Source: Alcaligenaceae bacterium (GTDB lineage: Bacteria > Pseudomonadota > Gammaproteobacteria > Burkholderiales > Burkholderiaceae_B). From it: a stretch of 56,420 nucleotides of DNA. Made by a program: the position numbers and the translations under genes. Below the pieces are notes generated by a model. That model saw only the letters and a program-made list of their open reading frames with translations. It searched no databases and was not told the origin of the DNA. The DNA is taken from NCBI GenBank assembly GCA_947380655.1, contig CANCRX010000014.1:1-56420 (forward strand), read 5' to 3'. Shown here in pieces: positions 1-8,318 of the stretch (within the stretch, counting starts at the first letter, position 1; every line of letters begins with the position of its first letter).

Positions 1-140
1 CTTGTTCATCGGCTCGCAGCTTCGCTCCACGCTTCCTTCCCACATTCAGTCACCTTCATGCAGTTGCGCTTCGCTTCGTTCGCTGTGATCAACTTACGGC
101 GGGACTTGCACCCGCAAGAGTGCGCCCATGCTGGGCGCAC
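1..140. other. Non-coding stretch with a perfect hairpin at 120-140
   Basis: I see no gene here. Positions 120-128 (GTGCGCCCA) pair perfectly with 132-140 (TGGGCGCAC) around a 3-base loop. The preceding bases are rich in gcttcg-type words. The stretch has the look of a dispersed intergenic repeat of proteobacteria, but I cannot prove that from one copy. It lies downstream of the DAHP synthase gene, beyond that gene's terminator. Confidence 0.35.
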
Positions 141-173
141 AAAGCAAAACCGTGAGGTTTATGCCTCACGGTT
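141..173 (-). terminator. Rho-independent terminator of the DAHP synthase gene
   Basis: Bases 148-157 (AACCGTGAGG) pair with 164-173 (CCTCACGGTT) around a 6-base loop, a perfect 10-bp stem. Read on the minus strand the hairpin is followed by TTTTGCTTT (from 149 downwards). It lies about 35 bases after the stop codon of the minus-strand aroG-like gene, the usual place and form for an intrinsic terminator. Confidence 0.8.
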
Positions 174-207
174 CGCTTAGATAGTCGTTGTTAGAGAGGT
201 ACGTGAA

Positions 208-1290
208 TCAGTTACGCGCTGACAATACTCCACGCAAACGCGCCGCGGACTCACGCAACATCGTTTCCGTACTGTCCCAATCCACACAGCCGTCCGTCAC
301 CGAGCAGCCATAAGTCATTTTGCTTAAATCCGCCTGAATCGACTGATTGCCCGCCACTAGATTGGATTCGATCATGACGCCCACGATCGACTGATTACCC
401 GCAACGATCTGACTGACTACATCAGACATCACCAAGGGTTGTAACTCTGGTTTTTTGTAACTATTTGCGTGAGAGCAGTCGACAACGATATTGGGAATCA
501 GTTTCGCTTTTTTCATCGCGGCCTCCGCGAGCGAAATCGAAACCGTATCGTAATTGGGTCTACCGTCACCGCCTCTGAGCACCAGATGCCCATAGGGATT
601 ACCAGTTGTGTGGACAATGCTGACCTGACCATCACCGTTGATGCCTAGAAAACGATGTGGTCTGGCTGCTGACAGGATGGCATTAATGGCAATGGAGACA
701 TCACCATTCGTTCCATTTTTGAAACCAACCGGGGTCGACAAGCCCGAGGACATTTCGCGATGCGTCTGGGATTCGGTCGTTCGCGCACCAATCGCGTTCC
801 AGGCAATCAGATCACCCAGATACTGGGGTGAAATCGGATCGAGTGCCTCAGTCCCGGCAGGTAAACCTAATTCATTGACTTCAATTAGAAATTTACGTGC
901 GAGCGTCATGCCCTCATCGATCCGGAAAGAGTCGTCCATGTGCGGATCATTGATATAACCTTTCCAGCCAACCGTCGTGCGTGGTTTTTCAAAATACACG
1001 CGCATGACGATCATCAGCACATCGGAGACTTCGTCCGCGAGCACTTTGAGTCGACGTGCGTAATCTAACCCAGCTACAGGATCGTGAATCGAACAGGGTC
1101 CAACTACTACAAAACGGCGCTTATCCTCTCCGGTCAGGATTTTGTTCAACGCGTTGCGCCCCTGCTCAACGGTTATCGCCGCAGCGTGTGTCAAAGGGAT
1201 TTGAACCTGAATTTCGTCAGGCGTAGGCATAGAGTGAAAGGCAGCAATATGCAGATTATCAATCGAAGGATGCGCAACAGAATTTGTCAT
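208..1290 (-). CDS. aroG: 3-deoxy-7-phosphoheptulonate (DAHP) synthase, class I
   Basis: This enzyme condenses phosphoenolpyruvate and erythrose 4-phosphate to DAHP, the first step of the shikimate pathway, in the cytoplasm. The 360-aa protein has the class I (AroF/G/H) layout. GPCSIHD at residues 64-70 holds the metal-binding Cys66. EKPRTT at 101-106 and the following GWKG form the phosphate-binding loop. VDCSHANS near the C-terminus is also typical of the class. The length matches the E. coli isoenzymes. Which aromatic amino acid inhibits it cannot be read with certainty, so the symbol aroG is a family-level choice (aroF or aroH are equally possible). It is a single gene, divergent from dinB, with a strong terminator. 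Confidence 0.95.
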   Translation of the reverse strand: MTNSVAHPSIDNLHIAAFHSMPTPDEIQVQIPLTHAAAITVEQGRNALNKILTGEDKRRFVVVGPCSIHDPVAGLDYARRLKVLADEVSDVLMIVMRVYFEKPRTTVGWKGYINDPHMDDSFRIDEGMTLARKFLIEVNELGLPAGTEALDPISPQYLGDLIAWNAIGARTTESQTHREMSSGLSTPVGFKNGTNGDVSIAINAILSAARPHRFLGINGDGQVSIVHTTGNPYGHLVLRGGDGRPNYDTVSISLAEAAMKKAKLIPNIVVDCSHANSYKKPELQPLVMSDVVSQIVAGNQSIVGVMIESNLVAGNQSIQADLSKMTYGCSVTDGCVDWDSTETMLRESAARLRGVLSARN

Positions 1291-1421
1291 GATTAATTTC
1301 GTGTCAGAGGGGCTGAATGGCTAATTTCTTTGTATTTTAGCCGCCTGGCGAAAAGTCAGGCATGGCCGAGCGATACAACACCGTAAACTTTAAAGAATGC
1401 GAGATCTAATACACTTACAAC

Positions 1422-2570
1422 ATGGCTACCGACAGAAGAATTGCTCATCTGGATATGGATGCATTTTTTGCATCGGTCGAGCTATTAAGCTATCCAGAGT
1501 TGAAAGGTAAAGCCGTTGTGGTGGGTGGCAGAAACGCTTCTGTCACAACCTCTGACGCAGATGGACAACATCAGTTCCCTACCCTGAGCCAATATACCGG
1601 ACGAGGCGTGGTGACGACCTCCACCTATGAGGCACGTGCATTAGGTGTTTTTTCCGGGATGGGTCTGATGAAATCTGCAGCACTCGCCCCCGACGCGATT
1701 CTTTTACCCGCAAATTTCGAAGCCTACCGCCATTATTCCCGACTGTTTAAAGCTGCCGTAGCTTCTGTCGCGCCGCATATCGAGGATCGCGGTATTGATG
1801 AAATATATATAGACTTAACTGAGATCCAAGAAAAGACCGAGCCGCTAGCCAGACGGATTAAAACCGCTGTATTTGAAGCGACTGGACTAAGTTGTTCGAT
1901 TGGAATTTCACCTAACAAACTACTTTCTAAAATCTGTTCAGACCTGGAAAAACCCGATGGCCTGACGATTCTGCAAACGGACCACATACAACACCGCATC
2001 TGGCCGCTCGCTGCAAAAAAAATCAATGGTATCGGACCAAAAGCAAATGAAAAGCTTGCCGCACTGAATATCCATACAATCGCGGATCTGGCGGCAGCCC
2101 CCATCGACATGTTGATCAGCCATTTTGGTCGCAGTACTGGAGTGTGGCTCAATCAAGTCGCACAGGGCATTGACGACCGACCCGTTGTCACCTCCTCGGA
2201 ACCAAAATCAATCAGTAGGGAAACAACCTTTGAGCGCGACCTGCATGTCAAACACGATCGGGCAATGCTGAGCGAAGTGTTGACTAATTTATGCATACGC
2301 CTATCCGATGACCTGCAAAGAAAAGGATATGCCAGCCGTACTATCGGCATCAAACTCAAATTTGCAGATTTTCAAGTTATCACACGCGACATCACCCTGC
2401 CCTCCGATATCAGTCAAGCAACCCATATTAGAAAAGCGGCTGGAGAATGCCTCAGGCGCGTACCACTCTTACAACGGATTCGCCTGATTGGCGTGCGGGC
2501 CGGAAGTCTGTCGCCTATCAGTGAAGAACCGGTTGCGCTGAGGTATGAGCAGGTCAACCTTCCGTTTTAA
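1422..2570 (+). CDS. dinB: DNA polymerase IV (Y-family translesion polymerase)
   Basis: A Y-family polymerase that extends damaged or misaligned primers without proofreading. In the 382-aa protein the catalytic carboxylates are visible as Asp11 (LDMDAFFASVE, steric-gate Phe16) and Asp126-Glu127 (RGIDEIYIDLTE). The little-finger region lies in the C-terminal third. Residues 38-60 form an insertion before RGVVTTSTYEAR that E. coli DinB lacks; I recall a similar insertion in other Burkholderiales. The protein ends in QVNLPF (377-382), a plausible sliding-clamp-binding peptide. I see no LexA box upstream, so SOS control is not evident. It is a single gene between aroG and cysI. Confidence 0.93.
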   Translation: MATDRRIAHLDMDAFFASVELLSYPELKGKAVVVGGRNASVTTSDADGQHQFPTLSQYTGRGVVTTSTYEARALGVFSGMGLMKSAALAPDAILLPANFEAYRHYSRLFKAAVASVAPHIEDRGIDEIYIDLTEIQEKTEPLARRIKTAVFEATGLSCSIGISPNKLLSKICSDLEKPDGLTILQTDHIQHRIWPLAAKKINGIGPKANEKLAALNIHTIADLAAAPIDMLISHFGRSTGVWLNQVAQGIDDRPVVTSSEPKSISRETTFERDLHVKHDRAMLSEVLTNLCIRLSDDLQRKGYASRTIGIKLKFADFQVITRDITLPSDISQATHIRKAAGECLRRVPLLQRIRLIGVRAGSLSPISEEPVALRYEQVNLPF

Positions 2571-2695
2571 TGAGTATTGACAGGGCTCTTAAGGATAAAC
2601 AACCAGTTTGACAATCTTCACTGATAAGAATTCAGCCTATTCAACCAAAACGTTATAAGCAAAGAAAAAATGATTCTTTGACCCGTGCGGCCCAA

Positions 2696-2733
2696 GGACC
2701 TAGTCTTGAGCGTTCAAGAATCTCGCCAGGTCC
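2696..2733 (+). promoter_or_regulatory. Nested RNA hairpin covering the cysI Shine-Dalgarno region
   Basis: Two nested stems lie directly before the cysI ATG (2737). GGACCT (2696-2701) pairs with AGGTCC (2728-2733), and inside it TCTTGA (2704-2709) pairs with TCAAGA (2714-2719) around GCGT. The outer stem includes the AGG that is the only Shine-Dalgarno candidate. The mRNA leader could therefore limit cysI translation. The function is inferred; only the complementarity is seen. Confidence 0.4.
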
Positions 2734-2736
2734 CTC

Positions 2737-4455
2737 ATGTATCAGCCAAACACCTTCGACACTGCACGCCTGAAAGAGCGTGCATCGCAACTTGCCGGTC
2801 AAATCCAGCGTAATAAAGAGGGCCTGCTCAGCGATGACAACCTGAAACCTTTACGACTGCAAAACGGCTTATATATTCAGCGTCACGCTCCGATGCTGCG
2901 TATTGCTATCGCCTACGGCATGCTCAATAGCCAACAATTAAGGGCGTTAGGTGAGGTCGCGAGAAAATATGACCGTGGCTACGGGCATCTCACGACCCGT
3001 CAGAATATGCAGTTGAACTGGATCTCCCTAGAAGACACACCCAAGGCTTTAGCCGATCTGGCTGAAGTGGGCTTGCATGGCATTCAATCCAGTGGCAACT
3101 GTCTACGAAACATCACTAGTGATGCGCTGGCCGGTATTGCACCAGATGAAATCCTTGACCCCCGTCCCTATGCCGAATTGTTGCGTCAGTGGAGCACGTT
3201 TCACCCTGAATTATGCTTTCTGCCTAGAAAATTCAAGGTTGCACTGACAGGAACCCCTGAAGATCGCGCGCTGGTTGAAATACACGATATGGCTTTCGAA
3301 GTCGTTGAGGCGCACCCGGAGGCTGTTTTCCGAGTCCGAGTCGGCGGTGGACTGGGGCGCACGCCGATCCTGGGTCCGATTATTAAGGACAGGCTCAGCT
3401 GGAAAGACTTACTGACCTACACCCACGCAGTGATGCGTGTGTTTAACGAACTGGGGCGTCGCGACAATCTCACCAAGGCGCGGATCAAAATTCTGGTGCG
3501 TGCGGTAGGTGCTGAAAAGTTTAGTGCGATGGTCGAAGACGAATGGTCTCGCCTGCGAGACGGCATTCATCAACTGAACCAGACTGAGCTAGATCGTGTC
3601 AAACAATCCTTTGTTGAGCCTGACTGGACGCTTGGCCAACATCTGCCTAATCTGCATGAACAGTTTGAAGGTGAAGCGCGCAAGGGTTTCAACCATTGGC
3701 TCAAACGCAACCGCTTGGCGCATCGTCAAGCAGGCTACGCTGCCGTGTTGGTCCCGCTCAAAGACACCAAACGGGCACCGGGCGATGCAACGAGTGACGA
3801 AATGGATGCCATTGCTTCGATTGCAGACACCTTCAGCCAAGGTTACATACGCGTCAGCCATACTCAAGATTTTGTATTACCCGCGGTCGTTGAAAGCGAT
3901 CTCCCTGAGCTTTATCTAGCACTCAAAGCACTGAATTTGCACCATGCAGTCGGTGGATTGCTCGGCGCAATGGTTGCATGCCCTGGCGGTGATTTCTGCG
4001 CGCTCGCCAATGCGCGCTCGATTCCCGTCGCCGAAGACATCGCGAGTCGCTACACTTCGCTCGATGCACAGGAAAATGTTGGGCCGCTTGATTTGCGGAT
4101 CTCCGGTTGCATGAATAGCTGCGGACATCATCATGTCGGTCATATTGGCATTTTGGGTGTAGATAAAGACGGTGCAGCCTTCTATCAATTACTGCTCGGC
4201 GGGCACTCTGGTCATGGGGCGCCTGCTGCGCTTGGCACCATTATTGGACGAGCCTTTGCTGAAGACGAAATTGGCGATGCCGTGGAAGAAGTCATTGACA
4301 CCTATCTGGAACAACGTCTGGAGGGCGAATCCTTCCGTGAAGCGGTTGGTCGTTTAGGCAAGCAGGTTTTCGCAACAGCCGCAGATACCATCCGCAAACC
4401 TGTCACCCGCGACGAGGCAGACACTGAGGATAAAGCGCTTGGAGCTTTGGTATGA
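2737..4455 (+). CDS. cysI: Nitrite/sulfite reductase hemoprotein subunit (CysI type)
   Basis: This siroheme/[4Fe-4S] enzyme carries out the six-electron reduction of sulfite to sulfide in cysteine synthesis. The 572-aa protein has the duplicated ferredoxin-like plus siroheme-binding halves of the family. TTRQN at 86-90 is a siroheme-contact motif, and the cluster ligands are Cys415, Cys421 (CPGGDFC), Cys458 and Cys462 (CMNSC). It is cotranscribed with the siroheme methyltransferase, overlapping it by 4 bases (ATGA), and with DUF934. That neighbourhood supports the sulfite over the nitrite role. The electron donor (a CysJ-type flavoprotein or ferredoxin) is not in the window. The leader can fold over the ribosome site. 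Confidence 0.92.
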   Translation: MYQPNTFDTARLKERASQLAGQIQRNKEGLLSDDNLKPLRLQNGLYIQRHAPMLRIAIAYGMLNSQQLRALGEVARKYDRGYGHLTTRQNMQLNWISLEDTPKALADLAEVGLHGIQSSGNCLRNITSDALAGIAPDEILDPRPYAELLRQWSTFHPELCFLPRKFKVALTGTPEDRALVEIHDMAFEVVEAHPEAVFRVRVGGGLGRTPILGPIIKDRLSWKDLLTYTHAVMRVFNELGRRDNLTKARIKILVRAVGAEKFSAMVEDEWSRLRDGIHQLNQTELDRVKQSFVEPDWTLGQHLPNLHEQFEGEARKGFNHWLKRNRLAHRQAGYAAVLVPLKDTKRAPGDATSDEMDAIASIADTFSQGYIRVSHTQDFVLPAVVESDLPELYLALKALNLHHAVGGLLGAMVACPGGDFCALANARSIPVAEDIASRYTSLDAQENVGPLDLRISGCMNSCGHHHVGHIGILGVDKDGAAFYQLLLGGHSGHGAPAALGTIIGRAFAEDEIGDAVEEVIDTYLEQRLEGESFREAVGRLGKQVFATAADTIRKPVTRDEADTEDKALGALV

Positions 4456-5261
4456 AAGTCTGGCTGATCGGTGCCGGCCCAGGCGACCCTGAGCTCATGA
4501 CACGAAAAGCATGGCGACTGTTGAGCCAGGCAGATGTCGTGATGCATGATGCGCTGATGGATGTCGAAGGAATGAAAGAGGCGGCTCCCGAAGCGAAATG
4601 GGTAGAAGTCGGCAAACGCAATGGTCAGGCCTCTGTCGAGCAGGCCTTTATTTGTCGAGCGCTAGTTGGTTTTGCCAAACAAGGCTTGCGGGTTGTGCGC
4701 TTGAAAGGCGGCGACCCAACCATATTTGGGCGGGTCACAGAAGAAATTGAAATATGCCGTGCTAACAATATTGAGATTGAAATTATTCCCGGCGTCACCG
4801 CTGCCTGTGCGGCAGCGGCAGATTTGCAGACCAGTCTAACGTTGCGAGGCGTCTCTCGAAGCGTTGTATTCGCCACGCCTCGCGTGGGTCGCAGAGAGTC
4901 GACTCAAAATCAAGAATGGCTTGGTGCATGCCTTGCTGCTGAAACAGCCGTGCTCTACATGGCTGGCGCTCAGGCAGCAGAGATTTGCGCGACACTAATC
5001 AAGGCGGGTCGGTCTGGCGTTACGCCAATCTGTATCGTCGAGTCCGCCAGTCGCTCGACCGGCATTCGGATGAAATCAACACTTGCAGACATTGCAAGAG
5101 ATGGTCTGCCAACGCTTACCGGACCCGTTAGCTTGCTCATTGGTCAGGCGCTCGGACTCGCGCAGCTCGATGACCAGTCCGCTCGCGCGCCTCTTGCATC
5201 AGCGGTTTCGCCTGACACCACTATTGATCCCCAAAAAGCCTGCGATCTCGCATTCGGCTGA
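4452..5261 (+). CDS. cobA: Uroporphyrinogen-III C-methyltransferase (siroheme branch)
   Basis: Transfers two methyl groups from S-adenosylmethionine to uroporphyrinogen III, giving precorrin-2, the precursor of siroheme. The 269-aa protein shows the SUMT motifs GAGPGDP (7-13), RLKGGDPTIFGR (83-94) and PGVTAACAAAA. It is a stand-alone methyltransferase without the CysG dehydrogenase/ferrochelatase half, so another enzyme must finish siroheme. The start overlaps the cysI stop (ATGA), indicating translational coupling. That fits a role of supplying cofactor to the reductase next door. A cobalamin role is possible but there are no cobalamin genes nearby. Confidence 0.92.
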   Translation: MKVWLIGAGPGDPELMTRKAWRLLSQADVVMHDALMDVEGMKEAAPEAKWVEVGKRNGQASVEQAFICRALVGFAKQGLRVVRLKGGDPTIFGRVTEEIEICRANNIEIEIIPGVTAACAAAADLQTSLTLRGVSRSVVFATPRVGRRESTQNQEWLGACLAAETAVLYMAGAQAAEICATLIKAGRSGVTPICIVESASRSTGIRMKSTLADIARDGLPTLTGPVSLLIGQALGLAQLDDQSARAPLASAVSPDTTIDPQKACDLAFG

Positions 5262-5282
5262 TCGGTTTATAGGAATATAGAA

Positions 5283-5735
5283 ATGAACGCCTCTACCCCA
5301 ACCGAACAGTTTGTAGCTGATTCGATTTTTATTTTCGACTTGTCTGGAAAACGTGTTGTTGATTGCAAGCAACCGACACAAATTATCGAACCAGCCAAAT
5401 TAATTTCTAGCGATAACGGTCAAACCATCACTGAAAAAATCCAGCAGATCAAAGCGACTACGAATGTTCAAGACGTGCTTGGCATCAAGTTTGATAAATT
5501 TGCGGATGGTCGCTCTTATTCGATCGCAGCGCGCCTGAGAGAGGCAGGCTACACAGGAGCATTGCATGCTTTAGGGGATATCAATCAGGAGTTAGTGTTT
5601 ATGTTAAAGCGCGTGGGCTTTACACATTTTCATCTGCCCGATCCTGGCGCATCAGAACTGTCACCACAGATTCTCGAACCCTTTGCAGGGCATTACCAGG
5701 CCGCTCAGGACGGCTCACAAGCACACTGGCATTAA
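5283..5735 (+). CDS. DUF934 family protein of the sulfite reductase operon
   Basis: A 150-aa protein recognisable as DUF934, a small family almost always found beside cysI in beta- and alphaproteobacteria. Its biochemical role is not established; it is usually regarded as an accessory of sulfite/nitrite reduction. Visible blocks are KFADGRSYSIAARLRE and LRRVGF-like text (here LKRVGF), which are the conserved core. It lies 21 bases after the methyltransferase gene and closes the cysI operon. I see no terminator hairpin after it. Confidence 0.82.
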   Translation: MNASTPTEQFVADSIFIFDLSGKRVVDCKQPTQIIEPAKLISSDNGQTITEKIQQIKATTNVQDVLGIKFDKFADGRSYSIAARLREAGYTGALHALGDINQELVFMLKRVGFTHFHLPDPGASELSPQILEPFAGHYQAAQDGSQAHWH

Positions 5736-5764
5736 ACTTTGCTGTGTAATGAGTTAAGAGTTAA

Positions 5765-5905
5765 TTATTTGACGCTGGCGATAGTCACGACATTCGCCAG
5801 CCCCGCTGCAGCAGCCGTGTCAGCAATCAGCGTCACAGCATAAATCATGCAACCGATCACAAGCGCACGATAAAGTTGCTGTACGTATTTTTTAGTTTGC
5901 ATCAT
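5765..5905 (-). CDS. Possible 46-aa single-span membrane protein
   Basis: A small minus-strand frame beginning MMQTKKYVQQ, followed by a hydrophobic stretch (ALVIGCMIYAVTLIADTAAAAG). GAGG lies a few bases before the paired ATG codons, which favours a start at 5905 or 5902 over an upstream one. I recognise no family. It could be a real small membrane peptide or a chance frame in a region that would otherwise be about 390 bases without a gene (5736-6122). The remainder (5906-6122) is AT-rich and I see nothing definite in it. Confidence 0.3.
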   Translation of the reverse strand: MMQTKKYVQQLYRALVIGCMIYAVTLIADTAAAAGLANVVTIASVK

Positions 5906-6122
5906 GAGCCTCGTCTTTTCAGGGCAGCGCGCTTCGTTATGTTTAATCACAAGAAACTGCACCATGAATAGCATCGTATCGGCTAGTCATTAGAAACTGA
6001 ACTATCTATTTCTTATTTCTTTATTGCTTATTTGCTTATATAACAATCGAACAGTGCTAGCGCTCACGATCTGCGCCAAAGCTCGATGCCCTGATTTGCA
6101 AACCGCGCTCCATCAGTCAGCC

Positions 6123-6818
6123 TTAGGTACTGGCTCCACTGGACTCAATTTCTAATTTCATTTGCAGTTTGACCGCATGCACATGCTCTTTCATCAGCTG
6201 CTCTGCGCGCGCGCCATCGCGCAAAACAATCGCATCGAGCAGTCGATAGTGATCATCGTGACTACGTCTGACCCAGGAAAAATCGTGCCAGAGGACATTG
6301 CGTTCGGAGGAAATCGGCGTATTTCTGCACCTCAGCAACATTTCAACCAACATGCTGTCGTCTGCAGTATTCAGAATGATTTGGTGAATCTGCACATTGA
6401 TTTCAGCAAAAGGCTCACGATCCGAGGCCCTTAATACGCCCTGAGACATGATGGAATCCCCACGGATCAGCGCGTCACGAAAAATAGCTTGGTTAGCTTC
6501 GGACATGCCTTTTTCGGCCGCCAGTCTGGCTGCCAGCCCCTCGAGCACGCCTCGCAAATCAAAAATAGCAATCAGCCGATCTAGATTGAGCGCGCGGACG
6601 CAATAACCGCGATTCGGCTGATATTCAAGCAGCCCCTCTGAGGCGAGGCTGTGTAAGGCTGCACGCAATGGTGTGCGAGATACCCCTAAACGCTGGGATA
6701 AGACTACCTCCAGCAGCTTAACTCCGGGAGCTAACTGGCCAGTCATAATTTCCGTGCGCAAAATATCGGTCACCGACAGCGCAAGCGTCACTGCATCAGG
6801 AGAGGTTTTCAAGATCAT
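6123..6818 (-). CDS. GntR-family transcriptional regulator, FCD (FadR/VanR-like) type
   Basis: A 231-aa regulator with an N-terminal winged helix-turn-helix (LAPGVKLLEVVLSQRLGVSR then TPLRAALHSLASEGLLE, about residues 28-66). The all-helical FCD ligand domain follows (about 85-220), with the usual His/Asp metal or carboxylate pocket. Such proteins normally repress divergent catabolic operons and are released by a pathway acid. The gene is divergent from the catabolic block starting at 7026. The 207-base gap holds a palindrome and direct repeats, so it most likely controls that block and itself. The ligand is unknown. Confidence 0.88.
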   Translation of the reverse strand: MILKTSPDAVTLALSVTDILRTEIMTGQLAPGVKLLEVVLSQRLGVSRTPLRAALHSLASEGLLEYQPNRGYCVRALNLDRLIAIFDLRGVLEGLAARLAAEKGMSEANQAIFRDALIRGDSIMSQGVLRASDREPFAEINVQIHQIILNTADDSMLVEMLLRCRNTPISSERNVLWHDFSWVRRSHDDHYRLLDAIVLRDGARAEQLMKEHVHAVKLQMKLEIESSGAST

Positions 6819-6859
6819 TATCAGCCAAGTAGGAGCAAATTAATGACTACAGAGCCTTA

Positions 6860-6893
6860 TTGTATACAAAAATAGAAACAACATACAAAAATA
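6860..6893. promoter_or_regulatory. Candidate GntR operator: palindrome plus 19-bp-spaced direct repeat
   Basis: TTGTATACAA at 6860-6869 is a perfect palindrome of the TNGT-N-ACNA form known for FCD-type GntR regulators. ATACAAAAATA occurs at 6864-6874 and again at 6883-6893, 19 bases apart, close to two helical turns. The site lies about 42 bases upstream of the regulator start and about 160 bases upstream of the hydrolase start, so it could serve both promoters. Confidence 0.55.
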
Positions 6894-6936
6894 TACACAA
6901 AAAAGACCTAGAAATTAATTTTTGGATACATTTTTA

Positions 6937-6966
6937 TTGACAAGGCGAAAGTCGTGTCCGTACACT
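6937..6966 (+). promoter_or_regulatory. Candidate sigma-70 promoter of the catabolic block
   Basis: TTGACA at 6937-6942 is a full consensus -35 box. TACACT at 6961-6966 follows after 18 bases and matches four of six -10 positions. It reads towards the hydrolase gene at 7026, leaving a leader of roughly 50 bases, and lies downstream of the candidate operator. Confidence 0.5.
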
Positions 6967-7025
6967 CAGTGACCTAACCCTCCTCAATACTGATTGAGTT
7001 TTCTGACAAATTGAAGGTTTTAACC

Positions 7026-8282
7026 ATGGCTGCAGATCAAACGACGACCTCACAACAGGACGTGGACAACGCGATTGAGCGCATCTCTGACAACCACTCC
7101 GCTCACTACGAGCCCTTCGGCTGGCATCACTGGCCCCAATCACCCTGGTTTTCCTATCAATTTCGCCGCGGACTAGGCGAAACGCAGGAAGGTGGCGGCG
7201 CAGTCAGTGAAGTATTTCAGGCAGCATCACGGATTGACCCAACCAGCGAGGAAAGCTGGCATATCGAATGGAAACGTATTGCTGATCGTAATTTTGAGCG
7301 CGCTAAAACAGAGGAACTTGCCGGGCATATTCGCACCGCAATGAATTGCTTCATGCGCGCGGCTGATTACTACCGGCAGGCAGAGTTTTTCCTGCTCCCT
7401 GAGGACCCGCGTCGCCTGGCAACGTTCACCAAAATGGAAGAGTCCAGCTACGGTTTTCTCAAGCATCTGAGTCCAGCTGGCGAAATCATCAATATCCCCT
7501 ATGAAAATGGTGCAACCTTACCCGCCTACTTCGTGCGTGCCCCGTTTCCTATTGCTAAGCAACCGGTATTGATTTGCATGGGCGGTCTGGATTCCATTAA
7601 AGATGAAATGTGGTTCATGCAAGCCCACGGTTGCCTGCAACGCGGCATTTCAGTATTAATGATCGACGGGCCAGGTCAAGGCGGTGCGCTGCGTCGACAA
7701 GGGCTGGTTAACCGTCCAGACACAGAAGTGCCAATTGGTTATTGCATCGATTATCTTGAAACGCGCGACGATGTCGACACGTCAAAAATTGCCGTCTGCG
7801 GCTCCAGTCTGGGTGGCTACTACGCTGCGCGCGCAGGTTGCTACGAGCATCGACTGGCGGCCTGTATTTCTCATGGCGCCGTCTTCGCCATTACAGACAT
7901 GTGGGGCAATGCTTCGGAAGACCACGGTTTATCCACTCACATTAAATGGGTGTTCGGTTGCGACAGTATGAAATCCTCGATGGAGAAAGCACGCGCCTTC
8001 ACGCTCGACGGACATCTTGAAAACATGAAATGTCCTTACCTTGTCATGCATGGTGGACACGATGTACTGACGGTTTCTCAGGCACGTAAGGTCTATGACT
8101 ACGGCATTTCCAAAGGTGTAGATTGCACCCTCAGATTGCTCGAGGCCGAAGAAACGGGTGCGGAACATTGCCAGCACGACAATCCAACGATTGGTCAGGA
8201 AATCCTGTCAGACTGGCTGGCCGATCAGTTTGGAATTGATCAGGCAAAACTGCTCAAACTTTCAAATCATCCTCTTATCTAA
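7026..8282 (+). CDS. Alpha/beta hydrolase (dipeptidyl-peptidase/DUF1100-like fold)
   Basis: A 418-aa serine hydrolase. The nucleophile motif GSSLGG sits at about residues 259-264, with Ser261 as nucleophile. An Asp (GGHDVLT) and a His (AEHCQHDN) downstream complete the triad. The long N-terminal helical part recalls 2,6-dihydroxypseudooxynicotine hydrolase and related C-C or ester hydrolases. I chose the ATG at 7026 because GAAGG at 7013-7017 lies 8 bases before it; the TTG at 7011 falls inside that signal. It is the first gene of the GntR-controlled block. The substrate is not known. A role in cleaving a ring-opened amide or ketone product is inferred from the neighbours only. Confidence 0.85.
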   Translation: MAADQTTTSQQDVDNAIERISDNHSAHYEPFGWHHWPQSPWFSYQFRRGLGETQEGGGAVSEVFQAASRIDPTSEESWHIEWKRIADRNFERAKTEELAGHIRTAMNCFMRAADYYRQAEFFLLPEDPRRLATFTKMEESSYGFLKHLSPAGEIINIPYENGATLPAYFVRAPFPIAKQPVLICMGGLDSIKDEMWFMQAHGCLQRGISVLMIDGPGQGGALRRQGLVNRPDTEVPIGYCIDYLETRDDVDTSKIAVCGSSLGGYYAARAGCYEHRLAACISHGAVFAITDMWGNASEDHGLSTHIKWVFGCDSMKSSMEKARAFTLDGHLENMKCPYLVMHGGHDVLTVSQARKVYDYGISKGVDCTLRLLEAEETGAEHCQHDNPTIGQEILSDWLADQFGIDQAKLLKLSNHPLI

Positions 8283-8318
8283 CTTGTTTAAATAGCCTCA
8301 CAGCGGTAAGGTTTTAAA

